64,000 nucleotides of DNA from Rehmannia glutinosa (Eukaryota > Streptophyta > Magnoliopsida > Lamiales > Orobanchaceae), in contig CM071930.1 in NCBI GenBank assembly GCA_016081115.2, forward strand, positions 26,303,641 through 26,367,640, in the 5' to 3' direction. Shown here in pieces: positions 12,701 to 23,619 of this stretch. Made by a program: the position numbers and the translations under genes. The notes under the pieces are model-generated. The model saw only the letters and a list, made by a program, of their open reading frames with translations, did not search any database and had not been told where the DNA came from. Every line of letters begins with the position of its first letter. The stretch's first letter is position 1.

Positions 12701-14343
12701 CCCTGGAGGTACCGACCTCCATGAAGAGTCGAGAATGAACGCGCACGCTATCACGCATCCAGCTCCGTTTTCTCATCAGTACCATTGTTCCATTGCTTAT
12801 GACTTTGATGTCAGTATGGCCATCACCGCAATGAAGAATCAATCGGTGAAGTTCGAGAGGTGTTCAAGGCACTATTTGCCGAGGTTGAACGGATGGAGAG
12901 GCATCGAGCCTCTTTGGACATGCGATCGACAACAGAGATGCCAACCTTACACCGATTTAAGAGGCATAACAAATCCGTATCGTGAATGGTGGCAACAAAG
13001 AAGAACAATGCGTGTGGAACAAGTCGATTCTTCAGGACATTGTTCAACAAGCTCGTATGGAGAGTCGAAAATGCTTTGATGCAAAAACGAAGTGAGAAAA
13101 CATATTGAGCACATGCATGAAGCTCATCACCGAGATAAAGTCTGCTGCGTGAGCAAAATACGAATGATCTACGGCGTTTGGAAGAACACATGACTAGAAA
13201 ATTCACGCCTTCTCATGGCCGAGATGAAGCGATTTCAAAGCAGAGTCCAACGCTACTCGATCCGAATTCGTCTCGCTTACAATGCAATGCAGACTTGAAG
13301 CGAACTAACTCGACTATCGCCAGGCTCGACTTCCCGCTTGCCAAAGATGTTCCCCGGGGTTCCTCTATCCTTTGATGATGCCAAAAAGGGGAAGAGGAAT
13401 ACCTTAAGCGCTAAAGAAATCAAGCATCCGGTCGAAAAGAAAGGAGCAAATGTGAAGGCAAAGACAAATTGAGGAGGAAGCACCTAAACAAAAGAAAGGA
13501 AAATCTGAGGGGGAAGGATCGGCGGATGTGACATTGATGATTGCACAAACCCCCAACAAGGTCCTCTCACACGGTGACATTATAAGCAAAGAAACTCCCT
13601 CAGTGACTCTGCCACTCCAACACTGCTATATCCATGGTGATAAGAGAAAAACAATTGAAGCGGGGATGAAGGAAGTGGAAGGAAGAATGGATGCCCGAAT
13701 TATGAACATCTTGAAAAAGAACACGGAGGCATTCCGGTGAAGAGAGAGACACTTATGCCATCTCGGATGTCGGGACAGAGCCACGATCGTTGATGAATTT
13801 AAAACGCTCGAATCGAGGGATACTTTGCAAATATGTCTATGGCTCAAGCTTGGGACTTGTCTTGGGAAAAGGGTCTCACGTTATGTGAAGAAGGCGACAC
13901 AGCAGTGACTACCTACCGCGATCACTCTGCTGGTCACTCCGCCGGTCACTCACCGGAAAGAAGAAGACCCCAAGACAAGATATACGCCCGCAGGGTAGAG
14001 GAAGAAACAAACAGGAGGAAGAAGCTTCAAACCTAGACCTCCGCCTCTGCCCAAAAACATTGAATACGTGGATCCGGGAAAGAAAGGAGGGATCTCTGGG
14101 TGGCTTGACCAAGTAGCAAATTTGCAAGTGGCTAAAACTAACGCCGAGTATGTAAAAAGACTAGAAGAAGAAACAAGAGACAAACTCAGCTATGGGAGGA
14201 GAGACAGAAAGAATAAGAAGAGATGAAGTCTGCCGGGAAGGCATATGAAAAGAAAAAAAAATTGAAGGGTGACGAGAGAAAAAGAGAAGAAGAGAAGAAG
14301 ATCTTTGAACAAGATGAAAGAAGGAGAGACAAAAAGGAGATGA
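9793..14343 (+). pseudogene. extra ORF after pol in copia element A (broken)
   Basis: The start chosen is ATG 9793 (MAPTYDFTKLGKQIHT), which aligns with MASTHDFVKLGKQIH in element B. An N-terminal segment reads YPMTYVEEVAQFYVNAEIHD, then SREDLAKHC and LPPE (about 9955-10100). It resembles the V-x-E-F-Y-x-N...LP pattern of domains often found in plant transposon-derived proteins (inference). The centre is rich in Lys, Arg, Pro and Ser (10600-10950), then acidic. Near the end come SMAQAWDLSWEKGL and CEEGD (about 13835-13895) and a highly charged coiled coil from about 14130. SIRE elements are known to carry an 'env-like' ORF here, but I see no signal peptide or hydrophobic anchor. Many frameshifts are present. 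The function is unknown. Confidence 0.65.
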
Positions 14344-14600
14344 AGTGTTCTTTGTCCAACCCTTCGTGTATTTCACTATGTAAATACATACAATGTAAGT
14401 CTTCCTTAATAAAGCTATAAATTCTTTATTTTTCTCGTAGACAAATATGTACTGATACACCTTGTAAACATTGTGTAAAAGAACAAGAATGATATGATCA
14501 ATAAAAGAATTGATTATGCGCATACATTCTATGTCAATACACTATCTCGTATGTATCTTTGTTGTTTGCATTTTTGAATGGTTTAAGTTTTGGCATCATC

Positions 14601-14614
14601 AAAAAGGGGGAAAT
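14601..14614 (+). other. polypurine tract of copia element A
   Basis: AAAAAGGGGGAAAT lies directly against the 3' LTR (which starts TGTTAGGAAT at 14615). It is the expected plus-strand priming site and is repeated, inverted, at 44997-45010 and 47773-47786 in the other copia copies. Confidence 0.9.
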
Positions 14615-16190
14615 TGTTAGGAATTTTATTGTTTAGATTTTGATGAATGCCATGTAAAACTTAGAATAGAAAGTTGGCACCCCAATTCTTGTTGTAAAAT
14701 GCATTGTAACAATTAGAGTAGAGCCAAGCCAAGTGAGTTAAGTCGCCTACGCCCTAACATGCAAGAAGACAAATCAAGACTAGAAGGAAGACTCTGCTGT
14801 GAGACAAAGTGAGTATGGCAACGAAGAGTAGACGGGAACTCTCTATCAAGAAGCAAGCGGTGAGATGCGGCTAAGTGGAGTATCGATCAAGTCAACTCGA
14901 GAAAAGCCAAGTCTCAAGTTGAAGTGACAAAGAGTCATCCATGATTGGAAGTCGACTCTAAGTCACCTGGGAAAGCAAGGAAATGCGGTCAAGTCGAGAT
15001 AATCAGAAAAGATCCGTTGCACAAAATCAAGAGATTTACTTAAATAAGTAATATCTCCATACCACCTTTCTCGAGTGCTCGGTCCCGAAGCGTGCAAAAG
15101 GAATGAACCAATGGGAAGCACTACACCGTGTCGAACTCTCGAAAAGGTGAAAGAACAATTCATACGAGGAAATGGCAATTCCAAGGATCGCAACAGACAA
15201 GCCAACGATCGCAAGTGACTTTCAAAAATAAGCCTATCTCTTCAACGGGCAAATTTTTGAAAGATCACTATAAAAGGCTGAGGAATGACTCTGAGAGAAA
15301 GTTACCTGAACCACGAACATTCAAGAAATCAATCTAAGTGTAACCAGAAATACTCTCAAATCATTCAAGATTAATCCTCAAGCCTACATTACGAAGCACA
15401 TCAATCCAACACTCACCTGTGAAGGAAAGATAACTTCAATCAGTTGAAGAGGAAACTTTTGAAGAAAAGGGGTCTACATTCCACGAAGGATTGTAGGAAG
15501 GTTCAAGGTCGAACCAAATCTTAAGCTTTTGGAGGGCTTCGTGATCAAATCCAAAGAGCTTGAGCAAGTGAGTCAGTAGTAGCAAGGCAAACCGCCTGTG
15601 AAGAAGGCTGAGTCGTAAGAGAAGCCACCGAGTGATCAAGGCGTCTCAGGATCGAGTCCCAAAGGATCAAGTCACCGTGTGTGATCAAGACTTGTATCTG
15701 GACCTGCTACCACTTTGTAAACCGATCATTACCTAGTGGATTCCTCCAGAGTTGGAGAAGAGAGGAGTAGAAGAATTACCCCATCTTCGAACCTTTATAA
15801 AAATTTCATTGTGTCATTTACATTTCAACACTTTAATTTCTCGCATTCTTAATCGCTTATATCTCACGATAAATTTGCTATCCATTTGATAATACAAGTA
15901 CTAAACCAAGCACTAAATTCTTGCTTAATCAAACTTAAGGGTGTTAAGTCTTCCAATAAAACAAAACCACAATCGAGTTAATTTAGAGCCAACAAATGAG
16001 TTATTCCATCAACAAATCGGTTGAGTCTCGTGAGAGAGATTAACTCTCTGAGTGACTAAATTGATCGTCCATCAAGGACACAAATGTGTAGTATCAACTC
16101 TGAATATTTAAAAGGACTAAATCGAAAATTTGGTAAGGTTTATTCAACCCCCCCTTCTAAACCTTACACTTACACCCCTTGGGACCTACA
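14615..16190 (+). repeat. 3' LTR of copia element A
   Basis: It starts TGTTAGGAATTTTATTG and ends CCTTGGGACCTACA. It is 1576 bp long and parallels the 5' LTR at 2068-3622 throughout, with scattered substitutions and short indels. The bases after it (tatgc) do not repeat those before the 5' LTR. Confidence 0.92.
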
Positions 16191-16394
16191 TATGCAAATA
16201 GAGCTTCACTTCAATGTCGTACGCGCCGGAACCCACGAAGCTGTGAAAATTCAAAAATAAATAAAATTTGGCGAGCGATTGATGGGGGAGATGAACCGAT
16301 TTGGGAGGAGTTACCAATTGTGGGTGAAAACTACTAATAAGAAAATGACCAACCTGCCCTTATTTGATTTAAAATAAAAAAAAGGCCACTATAT
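16191..16394. other. unassigned flank of copia element A
   Basis: Short stretch downstream of element A. No gene, RNA or transposon end was recognised in it. Confidence 0.3.
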
Positions 16395-16488
16395 CAGTCG
16401 AATCTCAACCATCTAAGATTTTAAATCTGTGGACAGGATTAATCCACACTGTCTCACCTATGGAATGTGGTCTCATTTTATCTAATTC
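16395..16488. mobile_element. terminal fragment of an unclassified MITE-like family
   Basis: Read on the minus strand, this segment runs gagaccacattccataggtg, then agacagtgtggattaatcc. It matches both ends of the neighbouring element at 16538-17676 (gagaccac, ggtgaga, gattaatc blocks in the same order). It ends in a TA-rich microsatellite and looks like the terminus of another copy of that family. Confidence 0.4.
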
Positions 16489-16537
16489 ATATATATATAT
16501 ATAGATATATATATATAATGTGTGTGTGTGTGTGTGT
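16488..16537. repeat. (AT)n(TG)n microsatellite
   Basis: An AT-dinucleotide run (with one interruption) passes into a run of about nine TG units. It separates two termini of the same MITE-like family. Confidence 0.9.
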
Positions 16538-17674
16538 TCAAATGAGACCACCCTTTTAGGGTGAGACTGGATGGACTAATCCTATCCATTAATTTATTTT
16601 TTAAGGGTTGTAACTTTTCTTATTTTTTTATCTTTTCTCATTTCTTTTAATGTAATAAGGGTAGAATAATACTTTTATTATCCAGCGGTTCTTTTGGTAT
16701 CCTTTGACTTTTTGAAAATATTTTTATGAGGTGATATTGTAACTATCAAATCTAATGTCGTTATTTTAGGAAGAAACTTTTTTTTTCAAATCTTTTCTTT
16801 TTTCGGAATTCGGTATAGTCAGTGTTCTTTTGCTGCTTAGATAGCTACTAGATAATGCATATTTAGTTAATTTGTGTTGCATTGTTTATGATAATATGAT
16901 ATAGTTGAGTATAACGTACTTCATATTTAGTTTTCATACACTATACAGATAGTTTCTAGATAATGCATAATTAGTTGATTGCTGCAAAGTTTGCACACAT
17001 TGCATAGTAGGGTATATATACTGCATATTTAGTTTTTTACACTGCATAGATACCTTCTAGATAATATATAGTTAATTGATGTTTGTTGCATAGTTTCAAC
17101 TATGCAACATCTTATAGTTATTTATGAAGTGTTCCTAAAGTATTTATGCATCATCTCCAACGCGGAAATTGATAGATTAGAGTATATAAAGTCTAGGTTA
17201 AATATACCAGTTTTAAGTTCTTCATGACTGTCAACTTCTTCTATGTTGACCATGAGAGTTTCTTGTGAAAGTATTAATATTTATTCGCTTTGAACAAAAA
17301 TCATCTTCTTCTTCTTCATAATTGTTTTCTTTGTAAAATCTGCAGAACTCGTTAATGGCGTGTAGAAAGAGAAATTTCTTATGTTTGTGTTAATGGTGGA
17401 ACTATGATAGAGAAAACACGATTTGATTGTTGGATTGATGACTTTTTTATTGAGATGTGTATGAGAGATGTGGCTGATTGTGCGTGATTCTTATCTCCTT
17501 CCATTTTTTGTAACCATTCTGTTTATGTCATTTTACCCTATTACCCATATGTTGATTAAATAACTGTTTTAGTGTGGTTTTTATCCATTAATCACATACA
17601 TTGATTAATAGTTGGGGATGTTTGAGATTAATCCATCATTTCTCACCTGGAGTTGTGGTCTCACATGATCCTCC

Positions 17675-17676
<2 letters not shown>
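16538..17676. mobile_element. unclassified MITE-like element with imperfect terminal inverted repeats
   Basis: The left end reads ttcaaatgagaccaccctt, then ttagggtgagactggatgga. The right end, read in reverse complement, gives atcatgtgagaccacaactc, then caggtgagaaatgatggatt. The two arms align over about 45 bp at roughly three quarters identity by eye. Both ends abut TA microsatellites. The interior is AT-rich with no convincing coding region. The superfamily is not clear; TA-run targets make the duplication unreadable. Confidence 0.4.

Positions 17677-17712
<36 letters not shown>
17677..17712. repeat. (AT)n microsatellite
   Basis: Uninterrupted AT dinucleotide run adjoining the right end of the preceding MITE-like element. 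Confidence 0.9.
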
Positions 17713-17716
<4 letters not shown>

Positions 17717-17828
17717 TTTGATTTTTTTATAAGTAATTTTCTAAGGTCAATTAAAAAAGGAGAAATGAATATACATAATAATAATATTTATTATAATAAT
17801 ACTATCAGATTGTTTATATATCCTCTTA

Positions 17829-18714
17829 GGCTACATTTGGTTTAAGATTGAGATCGGGTCTGATTTATTCTCAAGTTAATATTTGGCTTTATCCAAAGGA
17901 TACAATAAGACCTAATAATATTTTTTTTAAGGATTGTAGTCCTGGGTATGTGTGAGATTTGTGATTGAAGTTGGATAATAGCCAAATGGTGGTATATTAC
18001 TTTTGGACCCTCTATTTAGAATTAATTTCTAAATTTACCACCACAACAATAAATGACTTTCCTTTGTCTTAGAACTCCCAACTTCCATTCTCGGGGAATG
18101 ACCATTTGTATGTATGCCTTTTCAAATTTGTAGTAGCAGTATTCTCATATTTGCAGCTATCGATTCAACAACTTTTTTGCATTAGTTCTAAGTAGTTTAG
18201 CGCTTGAAAGTAGTCCAAAATATGAAAATATATCCTCTTTTACAACCACAAGTTCTATAACAAAGATTCAACCTAAGAACTCAATTTACAAGAGAGAAAT
18301 CATTTACAAATGCCAAAATTCATAAAACAAAATGAAGATAAAATATAAATTAAGTTTTTGAAAGTGAGAGTTTGCGTATGAAAACAACAAAAAATGGCAC
18401 GCAGAACCTAAAAAGATAAGGCACCACAAAAAAAAAGACTTGCAAATCAATGGGTATGTCTATGTTTGCTGAATCTGAAAAGTGAGTTTTACATATACTA
18501 TGTTTGATTATGTTCTTTTGGGGTAGTTAGGTAATTTCAAGAAGCGAGGAAATGGGATGAAATCTAGATCCTTGGATTCACTTTGCAGGCGTGATAGTTA
18601 ACCGAGCCTTACAATTTTTAAGGGCCTTGGGTGGTGGAACCAAACAAAATAAAGGGAGGGAAATAATATTAAAAGGTGTGATATCCCACATATAAACTTA
18701 AACCAAAGGTAGCC
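17829..18714. mobile_element. non-autonomous PIF/Harbinger-type element
   Basis: The terminal inverted repeats are GGCTACATTTGGTTTAAG at 17829-17846 and its complement CTTAAACCAAAGGTAGCC at 18697-18714, with one mismatch in 18. The flanking target duplication is TTA at 17826-17828 and 18715-18717, the size and sequence typical of PIF/Harbinger. The 886-bp interior has no open frame of note, so it depends on a transposase elsewhere. Confidence 0.75.
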
Positions 18715-19000
18715 TTAGAGTACATATGAATCAAAGTTCACGTAGTTTGCTTACAATATTTGATTTAAGATGTGTCTCATGCGGTTGCTATTTCACAATA
18801 CATCATGATAAATATTTTAAAAAAATTCTACCATAGTCGTTTTAACTGTCAGTTTTGGTTCTGGTCCCATTTGGCCACCCCTACCTATACAATGTCTAAA
18901 CGTTTGAAAAAGCACTACACATTATTGAAATCAAGATTTCAATTAGATTGGATTTGATGGATTAATCAAATTCTGACCCTTGTTGATATCATAAGTTATC

Positions 19001-19527
19001 TAATGAAGTATATCACTTGTGAGTTGTTCTACATTGATTAATTAGAGGGAGCAAAAGTAATTTATAAGCTTAGCGAGCTACTCATCCTATCACCAATCAG
19101 TTTAAGGATGAAATCTCACTTGGATGGTTAGTGCTCGTATTTGGTACGGTTCAAGCATAGGTCGTACCCTAGTTCCTTGAATTTTACATGGTATTAGAGA
19201 AGACCCATGCTCGGCCTAGGTCAACCGTTTATATGATGGAGCATAGCAGAATGTGATGATTAACATATTGACGAATGCTTTTATATGATGGAGGATGGAG
19301 GACCGTGATGATAAACGAATTAACGAATGACTTACAAGTGATGGGGCTTGATGAAATATATCACTTGGGAGGTGTCTCACATTAATTAATTATATGAAAG
19401 AAGCCTAACTCATAAGCCTAGTGAGATATTCTTCATGTGACCAATTGGTTTAGCATGAAATCTCACTTGGGTGACTAGCATTCTCCTACGCCCCAAATGT
19501 GGGTTGCGTCAAGTATTGAACTTAACA
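19001..19527 (+). mobile_element. TRIM (terminal-repeat retrotransposon in miniature)
   Basis: Two direct repeats, 19001-19188 and 19349-19527, share the blocks tatatcacttg, acattgatta/acattaatta, ataagc and gaaatctcacttgg. The first is followed directly by a tRNA-iMet-type PBS (TGGTATTAGAGA, 19189-19200), and the second is preceded by a short purine-rich tract (gtgatgggg). The interior is only 160 bp and non-coding. The target duplication is ttatc (18996-19000) against ttata, the latter split as tt (19528-19529) plus ata (25888-25890) by the gypsy insertion. The first LTR begins TA where TG is expected. Confidence 0.7.
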
Positions 19528-19529
19528 TT

Positions 19530-19984
19530 TGATGCTGTTTTTTGGTGCAGATCTCACCAAGTTAAGGTTTCTGATAAAGTTCAAGTATTCTTATTCCCAA
19601 GCGAGAATTTTCTTCTCCCAAAGCTGGAAGTCTTCTCTTGGGAACTTGCCTGCCAACAAACATTAGGGGGTCCTTGGGGGTTGCCCAAAGAGTCTCCTCC
19701 GACGCTCAAGTCAGCATGGTGAACGAGAGAGAAATATAAGATAATAAATGAATATTGAATATGAGATTATGAGTTATTAAATTACAAATAAAGAGGAAGG
19801 ACCTTTATATACCTGGTTGGGGGCCAATGGGCGCGTGGGGAAAAAATGACTCTTGGGCGATTCGGACCTCGTGGGTCGGGTTATTCCATCTATAGCTGTT
19901 TGGTTATTGGGCAATTAATAAGATTAATCTAATATATAAATTAAATTATATATTAATAATAAAAGGATATTTTTGCCCCCAACA
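19530..19984 (-). repeat. 3' LTR of the Tat-like gypsy element
   Basis: 455 bp, TG...CA on both strands. It shares with 25470-25882 the blocks ctcccaaagctggaagtctt, gagagaaatataaga, gggttattccatct and the AT-rich end. It follows the target duplication acatt. Confidence 0.82.
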
Positions 19985-20559
19985 TAAACCCCAGCTCCTA
20001 GGTCTTTGCGAAATATGAGCAATGCGAGAGCTAAAGTGATATCATGTTTTGCTTTTCTTGTTCTTTATCTTGTCTTGTCTTGAGATTTCTTGGCCATTCT
20101 TACATAATGACACATTTGGGAATAGAGCTTTGACCATATCTTCCAAAGGTAATATTTCTCTCTCCTCTTTAACTTCGATTTTTCTTGCTTGGTAGAACAC
20201 TTAGTGAAATTTTCTTGAGAATTGAGGAGAGTGTCCATGGAGAGTTGTAGAAAGGAGTTGAGTGCATAAAGTAGTAAGGAGAGGGATGAGAGCTTGGGAG
20301 CCGAGGGAGGGTGCCCTGGAGCGTCTCCCTAGCGTGGGCAAAGGCGCCCTCCAAGTGCCCTTCCGGGATGTGACCAAGGGCGCGCTTGCGCATCTTCCAG
20401 TGCAGGGAAGGATGCGCTCCCAGGGGGTGGCCCAGCCTAGTTCGTCCTTCCTTACGTATTTAACCATCTTCTCTGGAGTTTTCTTATATTTCAGGCTAGA
20501 TTTCAAATTTAGGCCTTTCTTCTATTTCGCTCGGGGGCCAGGGCATCACCGATTGTTTG

Positions 20560-22620
20560 GTCTCTAGTTCTGTTATTCTGTTTCCACCTTTGCCCGTGGG
20601 TTTCGATATTCCCCTTCTAGCTCTGGAGTTATGTTATGTTGGTGAGGAGAAAGTAGAGCTTCAATCAGACTCATGTGTGAGTGATGAAGTTCCCGAGGAG
20701 GAGTCCAAAGGGGACAGTACGGAAGAGGCCCATCGGCCCAAGTATCAGCCTCCGCCTGGGTGTTGAGCAGTTGTCTTGAGAGAGTTAATCAGTAAATTTT
20801 CTTCCCAGTGTCTTCGTAGATTGAGGGAGCAGTTAGGGCTCCCTTTATAGTTTTGCATTTAGGCTCTAGGGTCAAATAACATACTTACTCATCCACCCGA
20901 GGGCTTTATTACTGTATATTTGTACAACTTCACTGTTGGCTTCACTCTTCCTCCGAATAATTTTCTTGTGGAGATCTTTAGATCGATACGAGCATGTGTT
21001 GGATAGATGGTTCCATAGGCTTATGCGTGCATACAGGTATATGAGTATGCTATGCGTAAGTTGGATATGCTCGCCACTGTAGATGGATTCCACTCCATGT
21101 TCTATGCCAAGAAGTTTTGTGGGAGATACTTTCATTCATTTCTTTCCTTGCTCCCAATGCCAGTTCCTAGCGAGGCTTCCTTCTCCTGGTGAGTTGTGGA
21201 AAGAGCATTTTTTCTATGTGAGGGATAATGGTTGGGAGCTTCCCATGAGTGGGTCTCAGATGCCAAGTCGGCACGTGGTACTGCTGCTTCACGTAAGGAG
21301 ATATCGGAGGTCTATAGATCAAAAGGGTTGTTTGAGAGTCTCTTGAGTGTTAGAGATTTTCTGGGTATTCATCATTATTTGCTTCCTTACATTGCTCATC
21401 ACTTATGTTTGTTTACTTAATCAAGTTTTTAAATCTTCGATATTGTATCTTGTTTGCTCTTCAGGAAAGAAGATTACAGTATTGCTGAGTTGATGGCCTA
21501 CAAGAAGAAGTAGAAGGCCAAGGGAAAGTATGTTGGTGGCAGGAGCTCGAGCGCCCATCCTCGGGGAGATGGCGAGCGCAGGTCGGGCCCTTCCCTACCG
21601 GATGGTGATTGACGTTCGGTTCTCATCACGGGACCGCATTAATGATGTTCCCCTTCCCGTCCTCCTACCACCAACTCTTCTAGGGGAAGACACTAAGGAC
21701 GAGCCTGGTGAGGCTGCTTCTAGGACCATTAAACCCCAAGTTCTCTTTTCTGGCGGTGTGAACTCTTGCAAGGGGATTCGATCCCATTGGGACTTTATAG
21801 ATTCATGCATAGGGTATACCAAACTAGGGGAGCATTCTCGGCTGATGATTACTCCCACTTTGGATCCTTTTCCTTCAAGGACATGGAGACACATCTTTAT
21901 GGAGACATTTGCAAGGGTGAGCTTTGTGGTTACTTTATGCTCCATTATTCATTCTTGTTTCCTTTCATTCGGTAGGATTTATGCAAATTTTGATATAGAT
22001 TTTGAACCTTGCGGCGGCATCGAGCCATCGAGGCGAGGTGGTGGAAGCGGAGAGCTGCCAACTTTGGGGTGAGGTGAAGAGCCTCAAGGCGCGCTAGTTG
22101 ACATGAATGCAGATATCTGATTTGTCTAAGAAGTATGATTTGACGAAGGCTCAGCTTGAGCATGAAACAAAGATGGGCAAGGCGTTTCTTTAGTCTTCTG
22201 TTTGCGCACAATTGTTAGCCAGGAGAGGTCCGACTTGATGAAGACTTATAAGGCTTCCACAAATTATTGTTCAGAGTTATTTAAGGAGTCATTCACTTAT
22301 TTTGATAGGGCAGTCCGCCATTGCCGGAAGCTGCTATGACATAGGGGGAAGGCCTATAGTGAGGAGGTGATAGGTCTTTGGATTGCAGAGTCTATGACCA
22401 CGAAAAGGAAGAATAGATTGAGGCCTTGCAGGATCTTCCCAAGGGATCGGATGGTACGGGCAACAATGATGGAGAGGAGACCAGCAGTGCCAATGTTGCA
22501 GAGGAGGACGAAGCCCCCATACTTGAGTAGTGATAGTTTTTTTCGACCTAGACTGCCCTTGCTTTCAGCCCACCTTTTTAGGGCTTGCTTTCTGCACTAG
22601 GATATTGTTCTTGCTTATTA
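20560..22620 (+). pseudogene. antisense extra ORF of the Tat-like element (broken)
   Basis: Running opposite to the element's gag, this region encodes blocks such as TVYLYNFTVGFTLPPNNFLV, then EIFRSIRACVG (20910-21005), LATVDGFHSMFYAKKFCGRY (21071-21135) and WELWKEHFFYVRDNGWELP (21187-21250). They resemble the 'putative gypsy-type transposon' domain common in plant genomes (inference from pattern). A possible intron lies at about 21371-21463 (ctgg/gtattc...cttcag/gaaag), followed by IAELMAYKKK. Basic and acidic low-complexity sequence follows. Several stops and frame changes are present. Tat-lineage elements such as Grande are known to carry an antisense ORF between pol and the 3' LTR, which fits the place and strand. 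Confidence 0.5.
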
Positions 22621-23086
22621 TTCTGAGATGTTTCTTTGCCCCCGAGGGGCTGGATGATGTTTCGTTGCTTTGATGCTATACTCATATTTGTGTTTTTTCT
22701 TATGCATATTTGCTTCTTTAGCTTTACTTATAATATTTGCATATGATTTCTTGTTGGTGGGGACTTGTTCACAATTTGTGTGGAGATAGATCATTCCCTG
22801 TAGGAGGAAGCCTTAGTTCTTTCGGAATGGACGAAGATGTTTGTATAGATATTAGGGGCATCCTTACGCGGCCCGGAGGGGCACCCTTTAGAGCTAAAGG
22901 GGGTCTGGAGCCTATAGGGGGCGCTCTTTAGGAGCGCTTCCCATAGCTCTTGCTCCTTTCATTAGCTCGACTGTTTATTAATTTATTTCGCGCATGTGTT
23001 AATATTTTTGCCTTCTTTTTGTTGCACATTCATATGGTGTATGTTGGTGAGGAAGGGAAATTATGACGACTCATCCATGATGGAAC

Positions 23087-23369
23087 CCCTGCCCTTCGGG
23101 CATGCCAGCTGAGGTTTATTTACGAGGACCCCTCCTGAGAGAGCCCCTCTCCTCCAGGAGTACCAGATGAGGTTTATTTACAACGACCCTCCGTGAGGGA
23201 CCCATCCCCTCTGGGACTGCCGAAAGAGATTTATATACGAGGACCCCCCATGGGAGAGTCCCTCCCCTCTAGGAGTGCTGGAGAAGGTTATTTAGTAGGA
23301 TCCTTTTTGGAGGAGCCCCTCCCCTCCAGGAGAGCCAGATGGGGTTTGTTAAGGAGAGCGCCCGAATGG
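23087..23369. repeat. GC-rich tandem repeat, about 57-58 bp unit
   Basis: About 4.5 units start at 23111, 23169, 23226, 23283 and 23341, each opening with ga(g/a)(g/a)tttat and containing a palindromic core of the type cccctcc...ggag. The units differ at 15-25% of positions by eye. The array lies inside the Tat-like element between the protease remnant and the antisense ORF. Confidence 0.8.
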
Positions 23370-23619
23370 TCACTGACTGTGGCCGTATTCGGCAATTAAT
23401 TGCATGCAAGTAATCATGGCAGAAAAGTGAAAGTAATTCATTAATTATTCATAAAGTAACAAAGTTTTACGCCCCGCAGGCGGAAACAAGATAAAAATGA
23501 AACAATAATGTTTAAAGCCTCTAGGGCGAAAATAAACTAAAAAATAGATAAAGATACGAGAACCGCTAGAAAGTGGGGGATAATTGGAATATGAGGGAGC
23601 TAGCAAGGTCAGTGGCTTC

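Larger units (their letters stand above)
2068..16190 (+). mobile_element. SIRE-like Ty1/copia retrotransposon A, full length but decayed
   Basis: The order of parts is LTR (2068-3622), PBS complementary to tRNA-iMet (3625-3636), gag-pol with copia domain order PR-IN-RT-RH (3750-9223), an extra ORF (9793-14343), polypurine tract (14601-14614) and LTR (14615-16190). The 14.1-kb length, 1.55-kb LTRs, long gag and extra 3' ORF match what is known of the SIRE/Maximus lineage. Every coding part carries frameshifts or stops, so as written it could not encode its proteins. The flanking 5-mers (ctccg and tatgc) do not match, so no target duplication is visible. Confidence 0.9.

Noticed and set aside
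9793..14343. Calling the extra ORF a retroviral-type envelope gene
   Set aside because: Its position matches the env-like ORF of SIRE elements, but no signal peptide, transmembrane stretch or cleavage site could be seen in the readable blocks.
20169..20567. Overlapping open frames of about 75-101 codons on both strands
   Set aside because: They overlap in a GC-rich low-complexity part of the Tat element and have no recognisable domain; they look like chance frames.
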